Positions 12,041-24,366 of a stretch of 64,000 nt of DNA are shown one piece after another. A program made the translations under genes and the position numbers. Below the pieces are notes generated by a model. It worked only from the letters and a program-made list of their open reading frames with translations, was not told the DNA's origin and searched no databases. Source of the stretch: Acanthamoeba sp. SK_2022b (lineage: Eukaryota; Discosea; Longamoebia; Acanthamoebidae); assembly GCA_027943245.1 (NCBI GenBank), contig JANDJZ010000036.1:124001-188000 (forward strand), written 5' to 3'. How positions within the stretch are numbered: position 1 is the stretch's first letter; the number at the start of each line of letters is the position of its first letter.

Positions 12041-13641
12041 ATGGAGGCGCAAGATATGGACAAGAAGCGAAAGCAGCCTTCGGCAGGAGAGACAGAGGGC
12101 ACGGAGGGAGTGAGCGGCAGCTCAACCAATGAGCATGTGTCTGCGGAGGTAGCCGCCGATGCGAAGAAGCCTCGCCTCGCCAAGGAGGAAGAAGGCAACA
12201 CTCAAACCACCAAGGTTGAGGCACGTTGCTGCTCCCCAACTGCCGCAATGTGCTGCCGCCGACCTTTGTGATTTGTTCGGAGCGCTTTAATCTGATTAAA
12301 TCTCCTCTAGTTTGCTGGAGAGGACTCGAACGGAGCGGCGTATGCAAGCGAGGAGGCCCTGTGGCGCTCGTTGAAGCGAGAGGGCGGGAAGAGCTTCGAG
12401 GGAGGAGCTGAGGGCAAGCCCTGGTACCAGGGCTCCGGTACGCCACCAGAGACTCGTCCTCTACCCGCGTGTGCGTCCCTGATGAGGTGGTGTGGGCCAC
12501 CGCGCGGTGCCGTGAATGGTCATTGGGCGGGCAGAGGAGTACTGGGCCAAGGTCGAGCCCACCTTGGACGGCGTATTGGGCGGCTTCGGCTTCCTATCCA
12601 CCATCGACATCAAAACTTCTCGCGCCTTCTTGTCCCACTTCATTCCCGCCATCTCCTCGTCTTCATCTTCGTCTTCAGCCACACCCTCTTCGTCTTCGAA
12701 CACGTCTTCTACGCCAAGCCTCGTGCCGATTCAAACGACCCGCGCTCTCGGTCTTCAATCTCTTCTTAATGACCACTCCACCCTTCTCTCTACACTTGTC
12801 TAACGGGCGCCATTCCACAGATTGCGGTGCAGGGATAGGAAGGATCGCATCTCACCTCCTGCTCGACCTCTTTGATCGGGTGCGGCATCCCTGCCTCGCC
12901 CCATCCTTGAACTATTCCCAGTGCTCATCGACACGCGGCGATTGCAGGTCGACTTGGTGGAGCCCGACGCTCGCTTCTTGGATAAGGCCAAGAAGCAGCT
13001 GAGCCCGCTCACGCCCCTCAGCGGTCACAGGTAAAAGCCGAGCAGTAATTAACCTGCGTTCCTCTCCTTCTTTCGATGGTAAAGCTGAGAGAGAGGCTCG
13101 CCCATTGGACTGCTGATGTATCGTCTCTGGGCCAGAGTGGAGGGGTTCTTCCTCGAGGGCTTGCAGTCCTTTGTGCCAGAAAAGCGACATTATGACCTCA
13201 TCTGGATCCAGTGGGTGATCGGCTACCTCACCGACGGTACAGTGCTCGCTCGCGCGCTTGTGATCACCTGTGCGTTGTTGTGCTCACATGCAGCCCCCAC
13301 CCCTACAGATGACTTCGTGGCATTCCTTCAGAGGTGCAAGGAAGGCTTGCGAGAGAATGGCATCATCGTCATCAAGGACAACCTCAACTCCAAGGAGGGC
13401 TTCTACGTGGACAATGAGGACAACTCCATCACCAGGTGCCCTGTCGGCTATTTCAATTTTAACCCCTCTTCTCTGTTGCTCACCAGTAGATTGTCGCGGG
13501 CGCCATAGGTCCGATGGATACCTGCGCAAGTTGTTGGCGGAGGCGGGGCTGGCGCTGGTGCGCGACGCCGTGCAAGACGAGTTCCCTCCCGGCATGCTTC
13601 CCGTGCGCATGTACGCTCTGCGTCCCACCTCGTCCTCGTGA
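12041..13641 (+). CDS. NTMT1: N-terminal Xaa-Pro-Lys protein N-methyltransferase (NTMT1/METTL11A family)
   Basis: This SAM-dependent enzyme methylates the alpha-amino group of proteins exposing X-P-K/R. An N-terminal extension of about 60 charged residues precedes the conserved core: YWAKVEPTLDGVLGGFG (family YWxxVxxTVDGVLGG), the SAM motif DCGAGIGRI, VDLVEPDARFL, YDLIWIQWVIGYLTD, then DNLNSKEGF and the C-terminal RSDGYLRKLLAEAGL and MYAL. All are near-diagnostic of NTMT1. Between the DGVLGG block and the SAM motif the protein carries a Ser/Thr-rich insertion (about 12650-12760) not typical of the family. Multiple short introns interrupt the gene. It diverges from the desaturase gene and ends about 100 bp from the convergent UTP14 stop. 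Confidence 0.93.
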
Positions 13642-13741
13642 CCCAAGCAAAGCGATGCCGAAACACATTTTTTGTTTGTTTTTGTTTTAAAGGCCAGAAA
13701 AAGACGTTTATTGAAGAAGGAGCCGAGGAAGGCCCCACTCT

Positions 13742-15412
13742 TCACTTCTTGGCGGTCTTGGTGTCCGCTCGCTTCCGCTTGTTGCCAGCGCCAGCAGCAC
13801 GGCGGTTGACCGGCTCGCCCCGGTCCTCCTCCTGCTTCTTCGCGATCGGGGTGGAGATGGGTCGGATGATTTGGCCCTTCTTCGTCTCGATCTGCCAGGA
13901 TTTCATCATCATCGTCGGTCGTCACGTTGACATGAGTGACACTGTCAGCAGGCTCGTCGCGACCAGGGAAAGCAAAAGACAGAGAAGACCAAAGCAGCGC
14001 GGGCAAAAGTCATCTGATGGGGGAACACGTACGCGAGGACGAGTGATTTTGTCAAAGATCTGCTGGGTGTTCCACTCCCTGCCGAGGGGGGTCTGGATCT
14101 GCGCCTCGTAGAGCTCGGGCTGCTCACGGAACGTAACGGGAAGCTGATCGGCCTTGTAGCGCGCAAACTGTGGACCGCCAAGCCACCCACCGAAAAGGTC
14201 AAGGCATGTCGTGACCTCGCGGCTCCACCAAATAAGAGGAGGGAGGAGGGCACGCACCTTCTTGTCTCGCTTCTGGTTGATGATGACGTGGTCGAGGCCG
14301 TCGTCGGTCCTCGTGGGCGGCTTGGCCGGGAGCTCGTTGGCTCGCTTGGGCTTCTGGATGCGTGGCTGCTTCTTGGGCGGACGCGTGGGCTTGGCGGCCA
14401 CTCCCTCGCCCACCCAAGCGCCCTAGGTGTCACACACCGCAACAACGCATGGCGAGTGAGCAAATGCTCGTTCTCCGATGTGTGTGAGTTGGATAACTTA
14501 CCCAGCCGGGCATCACTGTCGGCTTGGGCGCGGCCGGCGCGTCAGCTTCCAGCTCGGCCCGCTTGGCCGCTTTGAATTCCTGTATGAAAAGGAAAACGGT
14601 CAAGGAAAGTAAATCAATGACGCAGGCGTGTAGGACAAGAGGAGAGCAGCACACTCACCTCAACCACGTCGTCGTTGGCGAAGGCTCGCTTGATGAGTTC
14701 CTTCTGCTCCTCGGTCGCCGACGCCAGCAGGTTGAACGAGGACCCGCCGCCACCGTCTAAGAACGAGAACACACAGCGACGTGAGCGAGCAAGGAGGCAA
14801 GGTGGGTCAGTTGTGGGAGGTGGCCATACTGTCGGCGCTTGATCGGTCGTCATCGTGTTCCTTGATCTGGGTCGAGGTCACGTCGGTGATGAGCCTCGCC
14901 ACGTCGATCTTGAGAGTCGTCTCCGCTTGCTTCCGCTTGCCGAGCGCCTCCTTCTTCTGGGTCTTGGACACCTTGTCATCGGCTGATCGATTGGGAGTGA
15001 GGAAAATGAGAGGTAGATGTTAGTCGTCTGCTCCCTCCTCAAACCAACGCCAATGCCAGTGGCCGCGATTAACGCACGTACCGGTGGTGGCGGCGTGCGA
15101 GGCGGTGATGGCCGAGTGAGCGGTTTTCTTGGCAACGACGCCGGTCGCTGCCGACGACCTCTTCATCCACGGGTTCTCAATGTCGTTCACCTCTGCACCA
15201 TCACCACGACCGTCAGCGCCGGTCCCGGCGAGAAGCGACCACGCAAAGCCGGGGGGAGGGGCATACCGGGATTTCGGGGAGCGTGGCGGGCAGTCTTAGT
15301 GCTCGTCGAGGCCGGGGCGGCCTCTCCGTCTTCATCAGCCTCGTCGGGAATGGCCTGAGGTCGAGCGGTCGGTGCCTTGACGTGGGCCACCGACAGCGGG
15401 CCCTGAACAGCG

Positions 15413-15472
<60 letters not shown>

Positions 15473-18400
15473 GTCCATTACGAAGAGCTCCACATACTAC
15501 CCATTTGACCACAGAGCGGGAGGCTCACCTTGAGCTTGGGCTTGGGCGCGGCTTCCTCCTCTTCCATAGTCGGGACGCTCTCGGACGACTCCTGGGTGCC
15601 GGCCTTGCTGGGCCTCGGCTGCTGGGTCGGCGCGGGCCTCTGCTTCTTCGGGCTCGGTTGGTTGGCGCTGGCCTTCTTCTTGCTGTTCTTCGACTTCTTC
15701 GTCGTTTGCTCCTCCTGGGCTTGGCTCTCCTTGAGGATGGCCTCAACCTCGTCCTTGGTCTTGTTCACATCGTGCACAGGCCCTACACGCCCCAAAACAT
15801 TGCATTTAGTTTTTCCACATAATAAGCGCAACGCTCCGCAGGCCGGGGGGGGGCTCACCCGAATCTTCAACCTCCGGGAACTCCTCCACGGCAAAAATGT
15901 TGGCGATCTCGGGCGCCTTCGTCGACTGCTTGGTGCCCTTCTTAAGGACCGCGGGCACGTCTGGTGGCCGCGTTGTCAAGATGGGGGGGGGGGCTTGGGC
16001 GTAAGCCTAAAACCATACGGGAGAACGGCCACAGGAAGGTGACGGTACCGATGGTGGCGTGGGCGCTCATCTTGACCGTGCGACCGCCGGAGAGCGCGGC
16101 CTTCTCCGTCTGTTGGGTGAGTCCCGAGAACTTGACCGGCGCCTTCGCGCCCGACCCGACCGTCTTGACGACGGTGTTGTTTTGAATCGTGCGGCGGCCC
16201 TTCACTTCGGTCTGCGCACACAGCGAAATATACGTCAGTCATTGCAGAGAGCAAACACTGGAAAATTGTGCATGTGCTGTGTACCTCTTCATCAGCCTTC
16301 TTCTTTTCGGGCTCGGCGAGATCGTCATCACTGTCGGCGTCGCGCTCGCGCATCATCTGCTCCATGTCCCGCTCCCATTCCTCCTTCATCTCCTTCATCT
16401 CCTCGGCCCGCCGCTTCTGGCCTCGCTTCATGAAGTCCATGCCCATCAGCCCCTGGACGTGTCGCCCGACATGTCATAAACCCATGCGTGAGCCTCATCG
16501 TCTAGCCAATGCAACAAACCAAGGACGGCGAGGCAGTAGGAGGGGGCGACTGAAGCGAACCTTGGTGACCTGGGGCGCCTCCTCCTGCTCCAGCCTGTCG
16601 ATGGCCTGCTGCAGCTGCTCATCGTCCATGTCGTCAATGTCGGCGTCTTCGTCCTCGTTCACGTTCCTGTCATCGTCGTTGTAAGTGGGAGGCAAGGAGG
16701 AGACACTATGTCTGACCGTCACAGCGTTCGGAGCGAGTGGACAACTACTAGACGAGTGAGCGTACATCTGCTTCTTCAGCAACTGGTCCCTGATCTTGAT
16801 CTGCTCCGAGATGGCCTGGCGGGTCTGAGAGAGAGAGAGAGACGCAGAGTCGTCAGTTTGGCGCAACAAAATTGCTAAAAGCAGTGCGGGCGCGGGCGTG
16901 CTTACCTCGGTATCGAGGTGGCCTCGTGCCAGCTGCCTCTGCGCCCACTTGCCCTTGTTCTTGTGCCTGTTGTGCCCCCACAGGCATGTTCGGTTAACTT
17001 CGAAAACGCCAGAATAGCTAGCTAGCTCGCTGGCCTGCGCACCTTTGGGTGATCCTCTCCTGGATTCGGAGGCGCTCCATCTTCTCGGCCTCCTCGCGCG
17101 CCGTCTCCTCGTCCAGCTCTCCCAGCTCGTCGAGCGACATGGCCGACTTCTGCTTCTGCTTCTTCAAGATACGGTGGTACCTGAGGAACCCAATTACAAA
17201 GTGAACAATTGTTATTTAACATAAATTGTTGTTAACACGGGTAAAAAGATAAAAAATGGGACAGAGATATATCGTGAAAGAAATTGGAGGGAGACGTACG
17301 CCTTGGACTTGATCTTCTTCCTCCTCTTGGCCTTGGCCTCTTCGTAGAACAGGATGGCCTTCATCTTCTTGATTTGCGCCTCCCTCTGCTGGACCTCGTC
17401 GGGGCTGAGGGCGTTCATGTCTAGGCCCTCGAAGTTGTCAATTTCCTTCTTCATCACTCCCGACTGGGCCAGGATGTCGGCAATGCCCTTCTCCAGGTCG
17501 TTTTGAGGCTGCGCGTCAAAACCGGAACGGGGAAGGGAGAAAGAGACAAATAGACAACCACGTCAACAACGAGGCCTCACACAAACAACGATGCTTGACC
17601 GCAGCTCATGCGTGGCGAGACGCTACCTCACCGATCTCACCCAACTTGGCGGTGGTCAGCCTCTCCGGCCGAGGCTCGGCGAACGGAAATACGAGATGAT
17701 CGGCCTGCGAGAATCACAAAGACATTGTGGGAGCGAGATCAGACGTCGAATCATCAGTTGCGTGCGCTGCGCGGTGAGACCGCACGAAGAGGGTCCCAGG
17801 CCGGCGTACCTTTCTGTTCTCCCGGACGGTGGTCTCCCACTTCTCGGTTATCTCCTCCTTCTTCTTCAGGTAGGCCTCCTCGCGCGTTAGCTTCTGCTTG
17901 ATGGGCTGGGCCAGGGGTTGCGCGAGCAGGCTCTTCGTCTGCGGAGAAGCGATAAATAAGTAGAGTCCAAGGTGGCGAGCGAGCACGTGCGTGCGAGAGG
18001 CGAAGGGGGGTGAGAAAAAGCCAAAGGGGGAGAACGAAAACCTGCTGTAGATGGGTAAGCTGTTTCTTGACGTCAGCGTAGTGCAGCTCGTCCTTTAGCG
18101 ATCCCATCAGTGCATCCAGCGTGAGCATGCCCTTGTTGGCTACACGGATTTGCCCCAGGTGAGAACAAAAGTCCACAAGCCAGAGAGAGAGAGAGAGAGA
18201 ACGGTATACCGGATGGCTGGAGGTTGAACTCGCCCTCGGGATAGAACTGCTCGGCCGAGGGTTCGGCCATCTTTCTCTTCACCTTTTTCTGTTACAATCA
18301 CACGACGAAGTCGCGCGGCAATGGATTAGCAGAGCACAGCGAGGGAGGGGACCGCGGTCCCTCGCACGATACGGGTTCGAGAGGGACTCTCACCTTTCCC

Positions 18401-19343
18401 TGCACCGCAGCCATCATGTGCTCATAGGCGCTGTCCTGAGCCTTGTTACCGGACTTCTGAGAAGTGAGAGCAGGGGTGAGCGCGGCATCAGCAAAGGAGC
18501 AGTCCAATGGGATAGGAGGTAAGTGCGGGATCAGGTGCCTCCTCATCCTCGTCCTCGTTCTCGTCGAGTTCGTCAAACATTTCGTCCAAGCGCTTGTAGT
18601 CGCCTTCATTTTCGTCACCTTCAAGGTCTACCACCCATGAAGTGAGGGGAAAGTCACCGAGTTGAAGAACAAATGAAAAGGGCAGAGGTACCGTCTGCCT
18701 CAGAATCCTCGTCCTCGGACTGCTCCTTGCCCGAGTCGTCGCTCTCGGAGAGAGTGATTTCCTGTGCCCAATTTAAAAAAAGAGAAAAAGTCATTTATCA
18801 ATCATATGCTTGAGACGGTCAAAAAAATGGGAGAGATGAGAAGATTGCCGGCACCTTGTGCTGTTTCTTGGCCTTCTTCTCCTTGCCCTTGCCCTTACCG
18901 GCCTTGCCTTTGACTTCCTTGTTCCTTTGACCGATTCCGCTCAGCACTTCGCCATATCGCTTCTCATCTTCCTCGTCGAATGCCTCATCTTCGTCGATTT
19001 CCTCATCATCTTCCAAGATATCAGCATCATCCTCATCCTCCTCTTCGGCATTTATCATGGTGGATTTGAATCGTCGACGTGTGGCCGCATCCATGCCCTC
19101 CATGTCCGGCCTGGCTCCTTCGTCAATGTGCGAGTAGAAGGCCGCATTGCCCTCTCCATCGCTGCTGTCCTCATAAACGTCGAGCTGCGACTGCGGAAGC
19201 TTCTTCTTGTCCGCTGGCCCCTTCTTGGATGCCGGTACGCTGCTCTTGCCCTTGGCTTTTGTACCCGATCCGTTCTTGGCGCCTCCCGATTTCGCCGTAA
19301 ACTTGCCCACCCTCTTGTTGGCCCCTGCACCGCGGCGCATCAT
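13742..19343 (-). CDS. UTP14: U3 snoRNP / SSU processome protein UTP14
   Basis: UTP14 is needed for early pre-18S rRNA cleavage in the nucleolus and activates the DHR1/Dhr1p helicase in model organisms. The start MMRRGAGANK at 19343 is followed by acidic blocks (EEEDEDDADILEDDEEIDED), the KRYGEVLSGI region and many Lys/Glu-rich helical exons, for example KGMLTLDALMGSLKDELHY and RHKNKGKWAQRQL. The C-terminal block is family-specific: GLDHVIINQKRDKK, a KY-x-LP region (RYKADQLPVTF), TPLGREWNTQQIFDKITRPR and IIRPI. Stop at 13742-13744. The gene has more than 15 short introns, one carrying a long CA repeat. It shares a 184-bp head-to-head promoter with USB1, another RNA-processing factor. Confidence 0.9.
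15414..15470. repeat. (CA)28 dinucleotide microsatellite
   Basis: Uninterrupted CA repeat in an intron of UTP14. It is the longest pure microsatellite in the window. Confidence 0.97.
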
Positions 19344-19527
19344 CTCGCGTTTTCTTTGCGGACGAAGAAAAAGATTGTTGTGCCAGATTACCTTGCGGTG
19401 GTGATTTCCGCAACGCAAGATGAGATCGAGATGCGAAAACTGCACAATAGAGAAAAAAAAACTTTTCACGTTCTTCCTTCTTTCCTGCGTTCCCGTGATT
19501 CCACAGGGCGTGCGACTAAAGAGGCAG
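19344..19527. promoter_or_regulatory. Bidirectional UTP14/USB1 promoter region
   Basis: Only 184 bp separates the inferred start codons of UTP14 (minus) and USB1 (plus). An acceptor-like CCACAG at about 19501-19506 lies just upstream of the USB1 ATG, so part of the gap may be a USB1 5' exon or intron. No core element was identified with confidence. Confidence 0.5.
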
Positions 19528-20799
19528 ATGGAGCGTTTGATGGCTGCCTATGCGGCGTCGGATGAAGAGGAGGAGCAACCAGAAGTCAGCAACAGGTGCC
19601 CTCCTAAAAGGAAGCGTGCAGAGGACAGAGAAAGCGAAGCGTCGATACCCGTGCCCCAGGAAGCGAGCAAAAAGGCTCGGGTTGTGGCAGTTGCCAAGTC
19701 GGTGCGCCTGCCGCCTCCGCCTTCAGAACTCTTTGGCGCCAGCGCTCCCCAGGAAGCACAGAGCAGCCCTACCGCACACTTGGGGCGCGTGCGCAGTTTT
19801 CCTCACATCGAAGGCAACTACCCAACCTTCGTTTACATACCCGGTACACCACTTGTGTTTTATGTTGTGTGCAGCAGCTCCACTTGCTCATGCCCATCCG
19901 GGCCAGTGTACATTACCGCTGTGGAGGGTCTGATGTCGTGCGCCGACCAGTTACTCCAGCAGTTTAGCAACGGGTAAAATCGCGCTCGTCTCCTTGTGGG
20001 ATATATGTGTTTGGACGGCCGTGCGGTTGGTCTGCTCGCGCACTAGTGGCTGCTCATAAGCGCAGGCTGCCCGGCACCCAGGTCTACTCGATACGCGAGC
20101 AGCGAGACGATAGCGGCAGCAGTGGTGCCGCCAGCACTCGCCGACCGCTCGAGCTGATCTACCACGTAAGCATCTCTCGCACCGTGGGCGTTCGCCAACA
20201 CCAAATCGATCCCCTGATCGACCTTCTCCGATCCGCCCTCGCCTCGGAGCGCAGGTGCCTCGGCGACTGCTTCCCTGCCTGATCACACACTAGTGCTGAC
20301 GTTCGATTTGATCCAGCTTCGAAGCGAGCTTCAACGCGTACGAAGTGTTCACTAATGATGAGCATACGCGATCATTCGTCTCCTTGAGCATCGTAGAGGG
20401 CAAATCCCAGGCAAGCTTCCTTCCTCTTGAGTCCTCCTCTTCGTCTCATCTGCCCTTATGCTGCCCCGCAACAGGTGTGCTCGCTCATAGACAAGGTGGA
20501 TCAAGTTTTCAAACAGTTTCGGCTGCCAACCTATTACGAGGTGCCTCACCCCGCACATACTCCGTGTGTGCCTGTGCGTGGCGCTCACGGCGTACACGTG
20601 TCAGGACCCGCGACCGCACATGACAATCGGGTGGGCGTTGGGCGATGTGTTGTCCACCGACGGGAAGGGAGCGGCGGGCCTACGACCAGGCCGGCGGCAT
20701 CCCCTCGACCCCGGCATGGGCGGCCCGTTTCGCTTTAGGGTGAGCAACGTGCAGTGCACGCCCGGCCGTCTCATCTACGACTTCCCCCTTCAGTTGTAG
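19528..20799 (+). CDS. USB1: U6 snRNA 3'-phosphodiesterase USB1 (Mpn1)
   Basis: USB1 trims the oligo-U tail of U6 snRNA and leaves a terminal phosphate, protecting U6 from decay in the nucleus. It belongs to the 2H phosphoesterase superfamily. Both HxS/T motifs are visible: HVSISRTV in the central part and HMTIGWALGD near the end. The surrounding family pattern is also present: FPHIEGNYPTFVYIP, RSFVSLSI (the human counterpart reads TFVGLEV) and YYEDPRPHM. The acidic N-terminus, MERLMAAYAASDEEEE, resembles the Ser/Asp/Glu-rich start of human USB1. An internal ATG at 19540 is an alternative start. The gene has several short introns and its stop is at 20797-20799. Confidence 0.92.
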
Positions 20800-21236
20800 A
20801 GCGAGTGTGGGCCAGCATGGGAGCCGTACTCGAAAAGAAAGAGCACATAGCCCTTGGCGAGGGCAGTTGCGGGCTGCGCCATTGAGCGGCAAACGCAACT
20901 TCTTTGATCTCCCACTGCCACTGCCGCCGTTGCCGCGCACTCTGCCCCTCGAGCTCCTTAGTCACTGCAAGCGCTCAAGTTTAACTGATTGGGGGGAGAA
21001 ATAAAGGGAGAGAGCGGAAGGAAAGGTCGGTGGCGTGTGCGTGGGATAACCGCGGTACTACGGGACAGGAGGGAAGAGGCGGCCCACGTTTCCGCGTGGT
21101 GGGCGAACGGGCGTGGTGTGAATTCGGGGCGGGCGCCTATTTGTCGGTTTCGGCCAAGCTGCCTTCATTGTTTTTTATAATCCAAACAGCACACAACAGA
21201 CTCGCTCACATCTACCACTAAGCTACCAAGGGCGCC
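20800..21236. other. Intergenic gap USB1 to I9 inhibitor
   Basis: G/A-rich sequence with no supportable gene. Both neighbours are on the plus strand, so the gap should contain the USB1 terminator and the promoter of the inhibitor gene. Confidence 0.4.
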
Positions 21237-21741
21237 ATGGCAAGTGGTGCGTAATTGTCGACTCTTTTTCGTCTATCGCTTTAATCCCCAAGTGACTCTC
21301 TTCCTCATTAACTATTTTTTGGATGTGTTTTCCATCTGGGTGCGTTATCAGAGGGCAAGTATATTGTTTCGTTCAAGGCTGGAACCGACAAGGCCACCGT
21401 GGCTCAGCACGTCGCGAAGATCGAAGCCGCTGGTGCAGTTCCATCTTCCCCTCTTCTCGTGCCCACCCCACCTCACCAAGCTCCTCTCTCTTGTGTAGGT
21501 GGCAGCGTGACGCACAAGTGGTTCGAGTCCGAGACGCCCATCGTCAACGGCTTTGCTGCCACCATCCCTGACTCAGTTCTCCGTACGTCTCTGCCGCTCA
21601 CACCAACCGCCCACCTTGGGCGGCCCAGTGCCTTACTGTACTTGGTCGTGGTGGACAGAATCTGTGCACTCGGCGCCCGAGCTTGAGGTCATCGAAGCCG
21701 ATGGGCCCGTCTCGGCGTTCGGCAGCAGCGTCATTCAGTAG
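21237..21741 (+). CDS. Small I9-type (subtilisin propeptide-like) proteinase inhibitor
   Basis: Four exons encode about 85 residues. They start MASEGKYIVSFKAGTDK (ATG at 21237, first intron after MAS) and continue through AKIEAAGG, SVTHKWF, GFAATIPDSVL, and ELEVIEADGP before the stop at 21741. This is the full inhibitor I9 fold: a KYIVxFK strand, a helix with AAGG, a GFAA strand and the final V-x-x-IE-x-D strand. The protein has no signal peptide and no attached peptidase domain, so it resembles yeast Pbi2/IB2 or fungal propeptide-like inhibitors rather than a protease precursor. It probably binds a subtilisin-family (S8) protease inside the cell. No such protease is encoded in the window. 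Confidence 0.88.
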
Positions 21742-21907
21742 CAGCAAACCCCTTCCCCTCCTGCAATCGTAGACACACCGAGCAGAAGACCTGCTTTGAT
21801 ATGAACCCAGTACAGAAAACACCGCCTCTTTCAAAACGGTTCGTGTTGCGTGCACGGGAATGCGGGACGGTGTGGGGAGTTGAAAACCGGTGGGCGGTGA
21901 GGGGCTC

Positions 21908-24228
21908 TCATGGTTGGTTGACCGTGGTGTTGTAGTCGCTGTCGCAAGACCCATCGAGTCGCGTGTACACCTCGGTGGCGTCAGCTGTACCCCACGCCAA
22001 GACGCCATGGTGAGTGTTATGTGCGCACATGGGGCAAGGAAGGCACACAACGCACCGGCGTTGGTAATCGGCGTCTCCTGGTACTTGAATCTCTTGTAGG
22101 TCTCCCTGCCGGGCATCAGCTGAGACAGATGGCCGTGAGTCAACACCGAGCTGGAAGGGCAAAATGTGGGAGGAGGAGAGGAGACGTACTCGTACGGCGA
22201 TGACATCGACGATGAGAGTCGCCACCGCCAGCAGGCCAATACCGGACACGAACTGGGGGGGGGGCGCACGGGAGTCAGCGTCCAGAGGAGCGGCGTGGGA
22301 GGAGGGTTCTCGGTGAGCGCGTACGGTGAGGAGGAGGGTCTGGAAGTCGAACTTGCCCAGAGAGCCCACCGTGAGGAAGAGCAATCGCACTCCGTGTCGG
22401 TTCCAGATCACTGCGTGGGAGAGGTTTTTAAGTTAAGGCTTCCTCTCCCTCTCCCTCTGCAGGCGCGCGATAGTTAATGGATACCTCGCTTTTCGTAGTT
22501 CTTAGTATAGATGGGCTGCTCGCTCTTGAACTTGGTGTCAGTGACAGCCTTAACGGAGATCTCGTAGTTGATGTTGCGGGTGTTATAGCTGAACGTGTTG
22601 CTGTAGGTGATGAACACGAGCAGCACAATGCCGTCGTCCCTCTTCGACCTCTTGGGGTCATTGAAACCTGTTCGATCCCCCACAAACCACCACCAGCAAC
22701 CGCATCAGCACGCGCCTCTACGAAGATGTTGCTCTGATATCAGCGCAAGGCGAATACCGGGGCTGTCGAGCGAGTCGATGCCGGCAGCCTGCAGGACGAC
22801 GCTCAAGTGCAGGATGTCCTGCTTGCCGACCACGCCCACATTGTCCCCTGGTGGCAGCTTTGTGATCTTGTTGCCGCCAGAGTCGACCAGCGAACCCGAG
22901 AGGTCCTGCCCGTTGGCCTGAATGCCCAATTGGCTCGTGTACATCGCGTGGTCGATCAAGAGCTGTCCATCATCGTTTGTGTGTGTTGTGTGTGTTTATG
23001 TGTGCGTGCGTGTGATGCAGTTATGTGTTGTGACTCGTTAGAACTCGAGAGAGAGAGAGAGAGAGAGAAAGGCAGGCGGATACCGTGAAGTCTTCGATAT
23101 CGGCGATGTAGATGTCGTTCGGCGGCGACACCGGAACGTACTTGCACGTATTGGACCTGGTCGACCATAAACATTGGTTAAGCCATGAGCGTCAAAGGGA
23201 TGTCGTTGAGTCATACCGCGCGGTTATGGTGTTCTTGTCAAATGAACTACCGATGTCTCACAAAGAGAGACAACAATAAAACAAGAGAAGACGCGTACGT
23301 AAGCTCGCAGCCACCATCGAGGTCCTGAGAGGTGTTGGTAACGCGCGTGGTGACGAACATTGCCCCGTGTTCCAGCGTAGGATAACTGCGCAAACGACAA
23401 CCCAACGCGAGCAGTGCTGATCAGTCACAGCGCGCACCCACACAGCAGGAGAGAAAGAGAGGGCGGGGGCAACGGTACACGACTAGGTCTTCGTCCCAAT
23501 ACAGACAATTGTAGTTGGGGTATCTGCAGCGCGAGCGAGTGGGTGAGGCCTCACGGACGCATATAGGACCATCATCGCCGAGGGCGGCAGTGAGTTCCCG
23601 CACCCGTTCTTAGTGGCGTTGTTCTGGAGGCAGTAGGTGATGTTCTCGGCGGCAGGTGGCGTTAGGCCCTTGGTCTGGGGCTGCTCGTTTGTCGGTGGCA
23701 GCATTCCATCGGAGAGGGTGAGGCCGGGGCAGAGGAGAAGGTGGTGGGGCAAGGGGAGGCAAGCACGATGGACGTACGCTCATGAGGGACGTGCGAATGG
23801 AGCCCACGGGCACCTCGGTCTTCAGGTACCGCTGTTAAGGGACCCGAGAAGGGAAGATGAGCGACCGACAAACTCGTCGGTATCGGCGCTAGTGGGACGT
23901 GAGCGATCTACATACCATTTGCCACAAGACGGTGAAGCCGACGATGTAGCCAAGGATGATGAGCATGAAGAAGTAGTGCAGCAGACCCAGTCGCCTGTCT
24001 TGGATTTGCACAATCTGACGGGATTGAACTGTAAAAATTCAAATAGCAACGTTGCTCAAAAGATATGAACGCACCTTCACGGTGCTGTAGGACAAGATGG
24101 CATCCCAATCTGCGAATATAGTCCAAGATCAGGGCTGATTTGAATTTTTATAGAATAAAACATAATATAAAATCCTGGGTGATTCCAAGGAAGGGCCGCG
24201 TACTCCAAGGACAACCCAGACGACCCAT
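21908..24228 (-). CDS. P2X-type ATP-gated cation channel
   Basis: Two transmembrane helices flank a large ectodomain, as in P2X receptors. The N-terminus (MGRLGCPW from 24228, spliced to NWDAILSYSTVKIVQIQDRR) matches the conserved YxTxK region before TM1 (GLLHYFFMLIILGYIVGF). The ectodomain has several cysteines, for example GCGNSLPP. TM2 and its approach give GVRLLFLTVGSLGKFDF, matching the family GIRFDIIVFGKAGKFD, then GIGLLAVATLIVDVIAV. The cytoplasmic YxxxK stabilisation motif is YKRFK. The final exon ends DYNTTVNQP at 21908. Amoebozoan P2X proteins described in Dictyostelium act on the contractile vacuole membrane; that location here is inference. Exon borders in the ectodomain were not all resolved. 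Confidence 0.9.
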
Positions 24229-24366
24229 CACGACGGCTGCCGGAGACAGACCGAATCTGCCTGTGGCTGTTGTATGCGAGAAAACGCAAACGACAAGAAC
24301 ACCGCCCGATCATTTGCGTTAGCGGTTTCCGAAACCCTTTCCGAAAAGTTTGATAGCTTCCACGAC

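Noticed and set aside
18361..18405. B-box-like GGTTCGAGAGG with a possible stem
   Set aside because: Lies in a UTP14 intron; no acceptor stem or A-box could be built, so not a tRNA.
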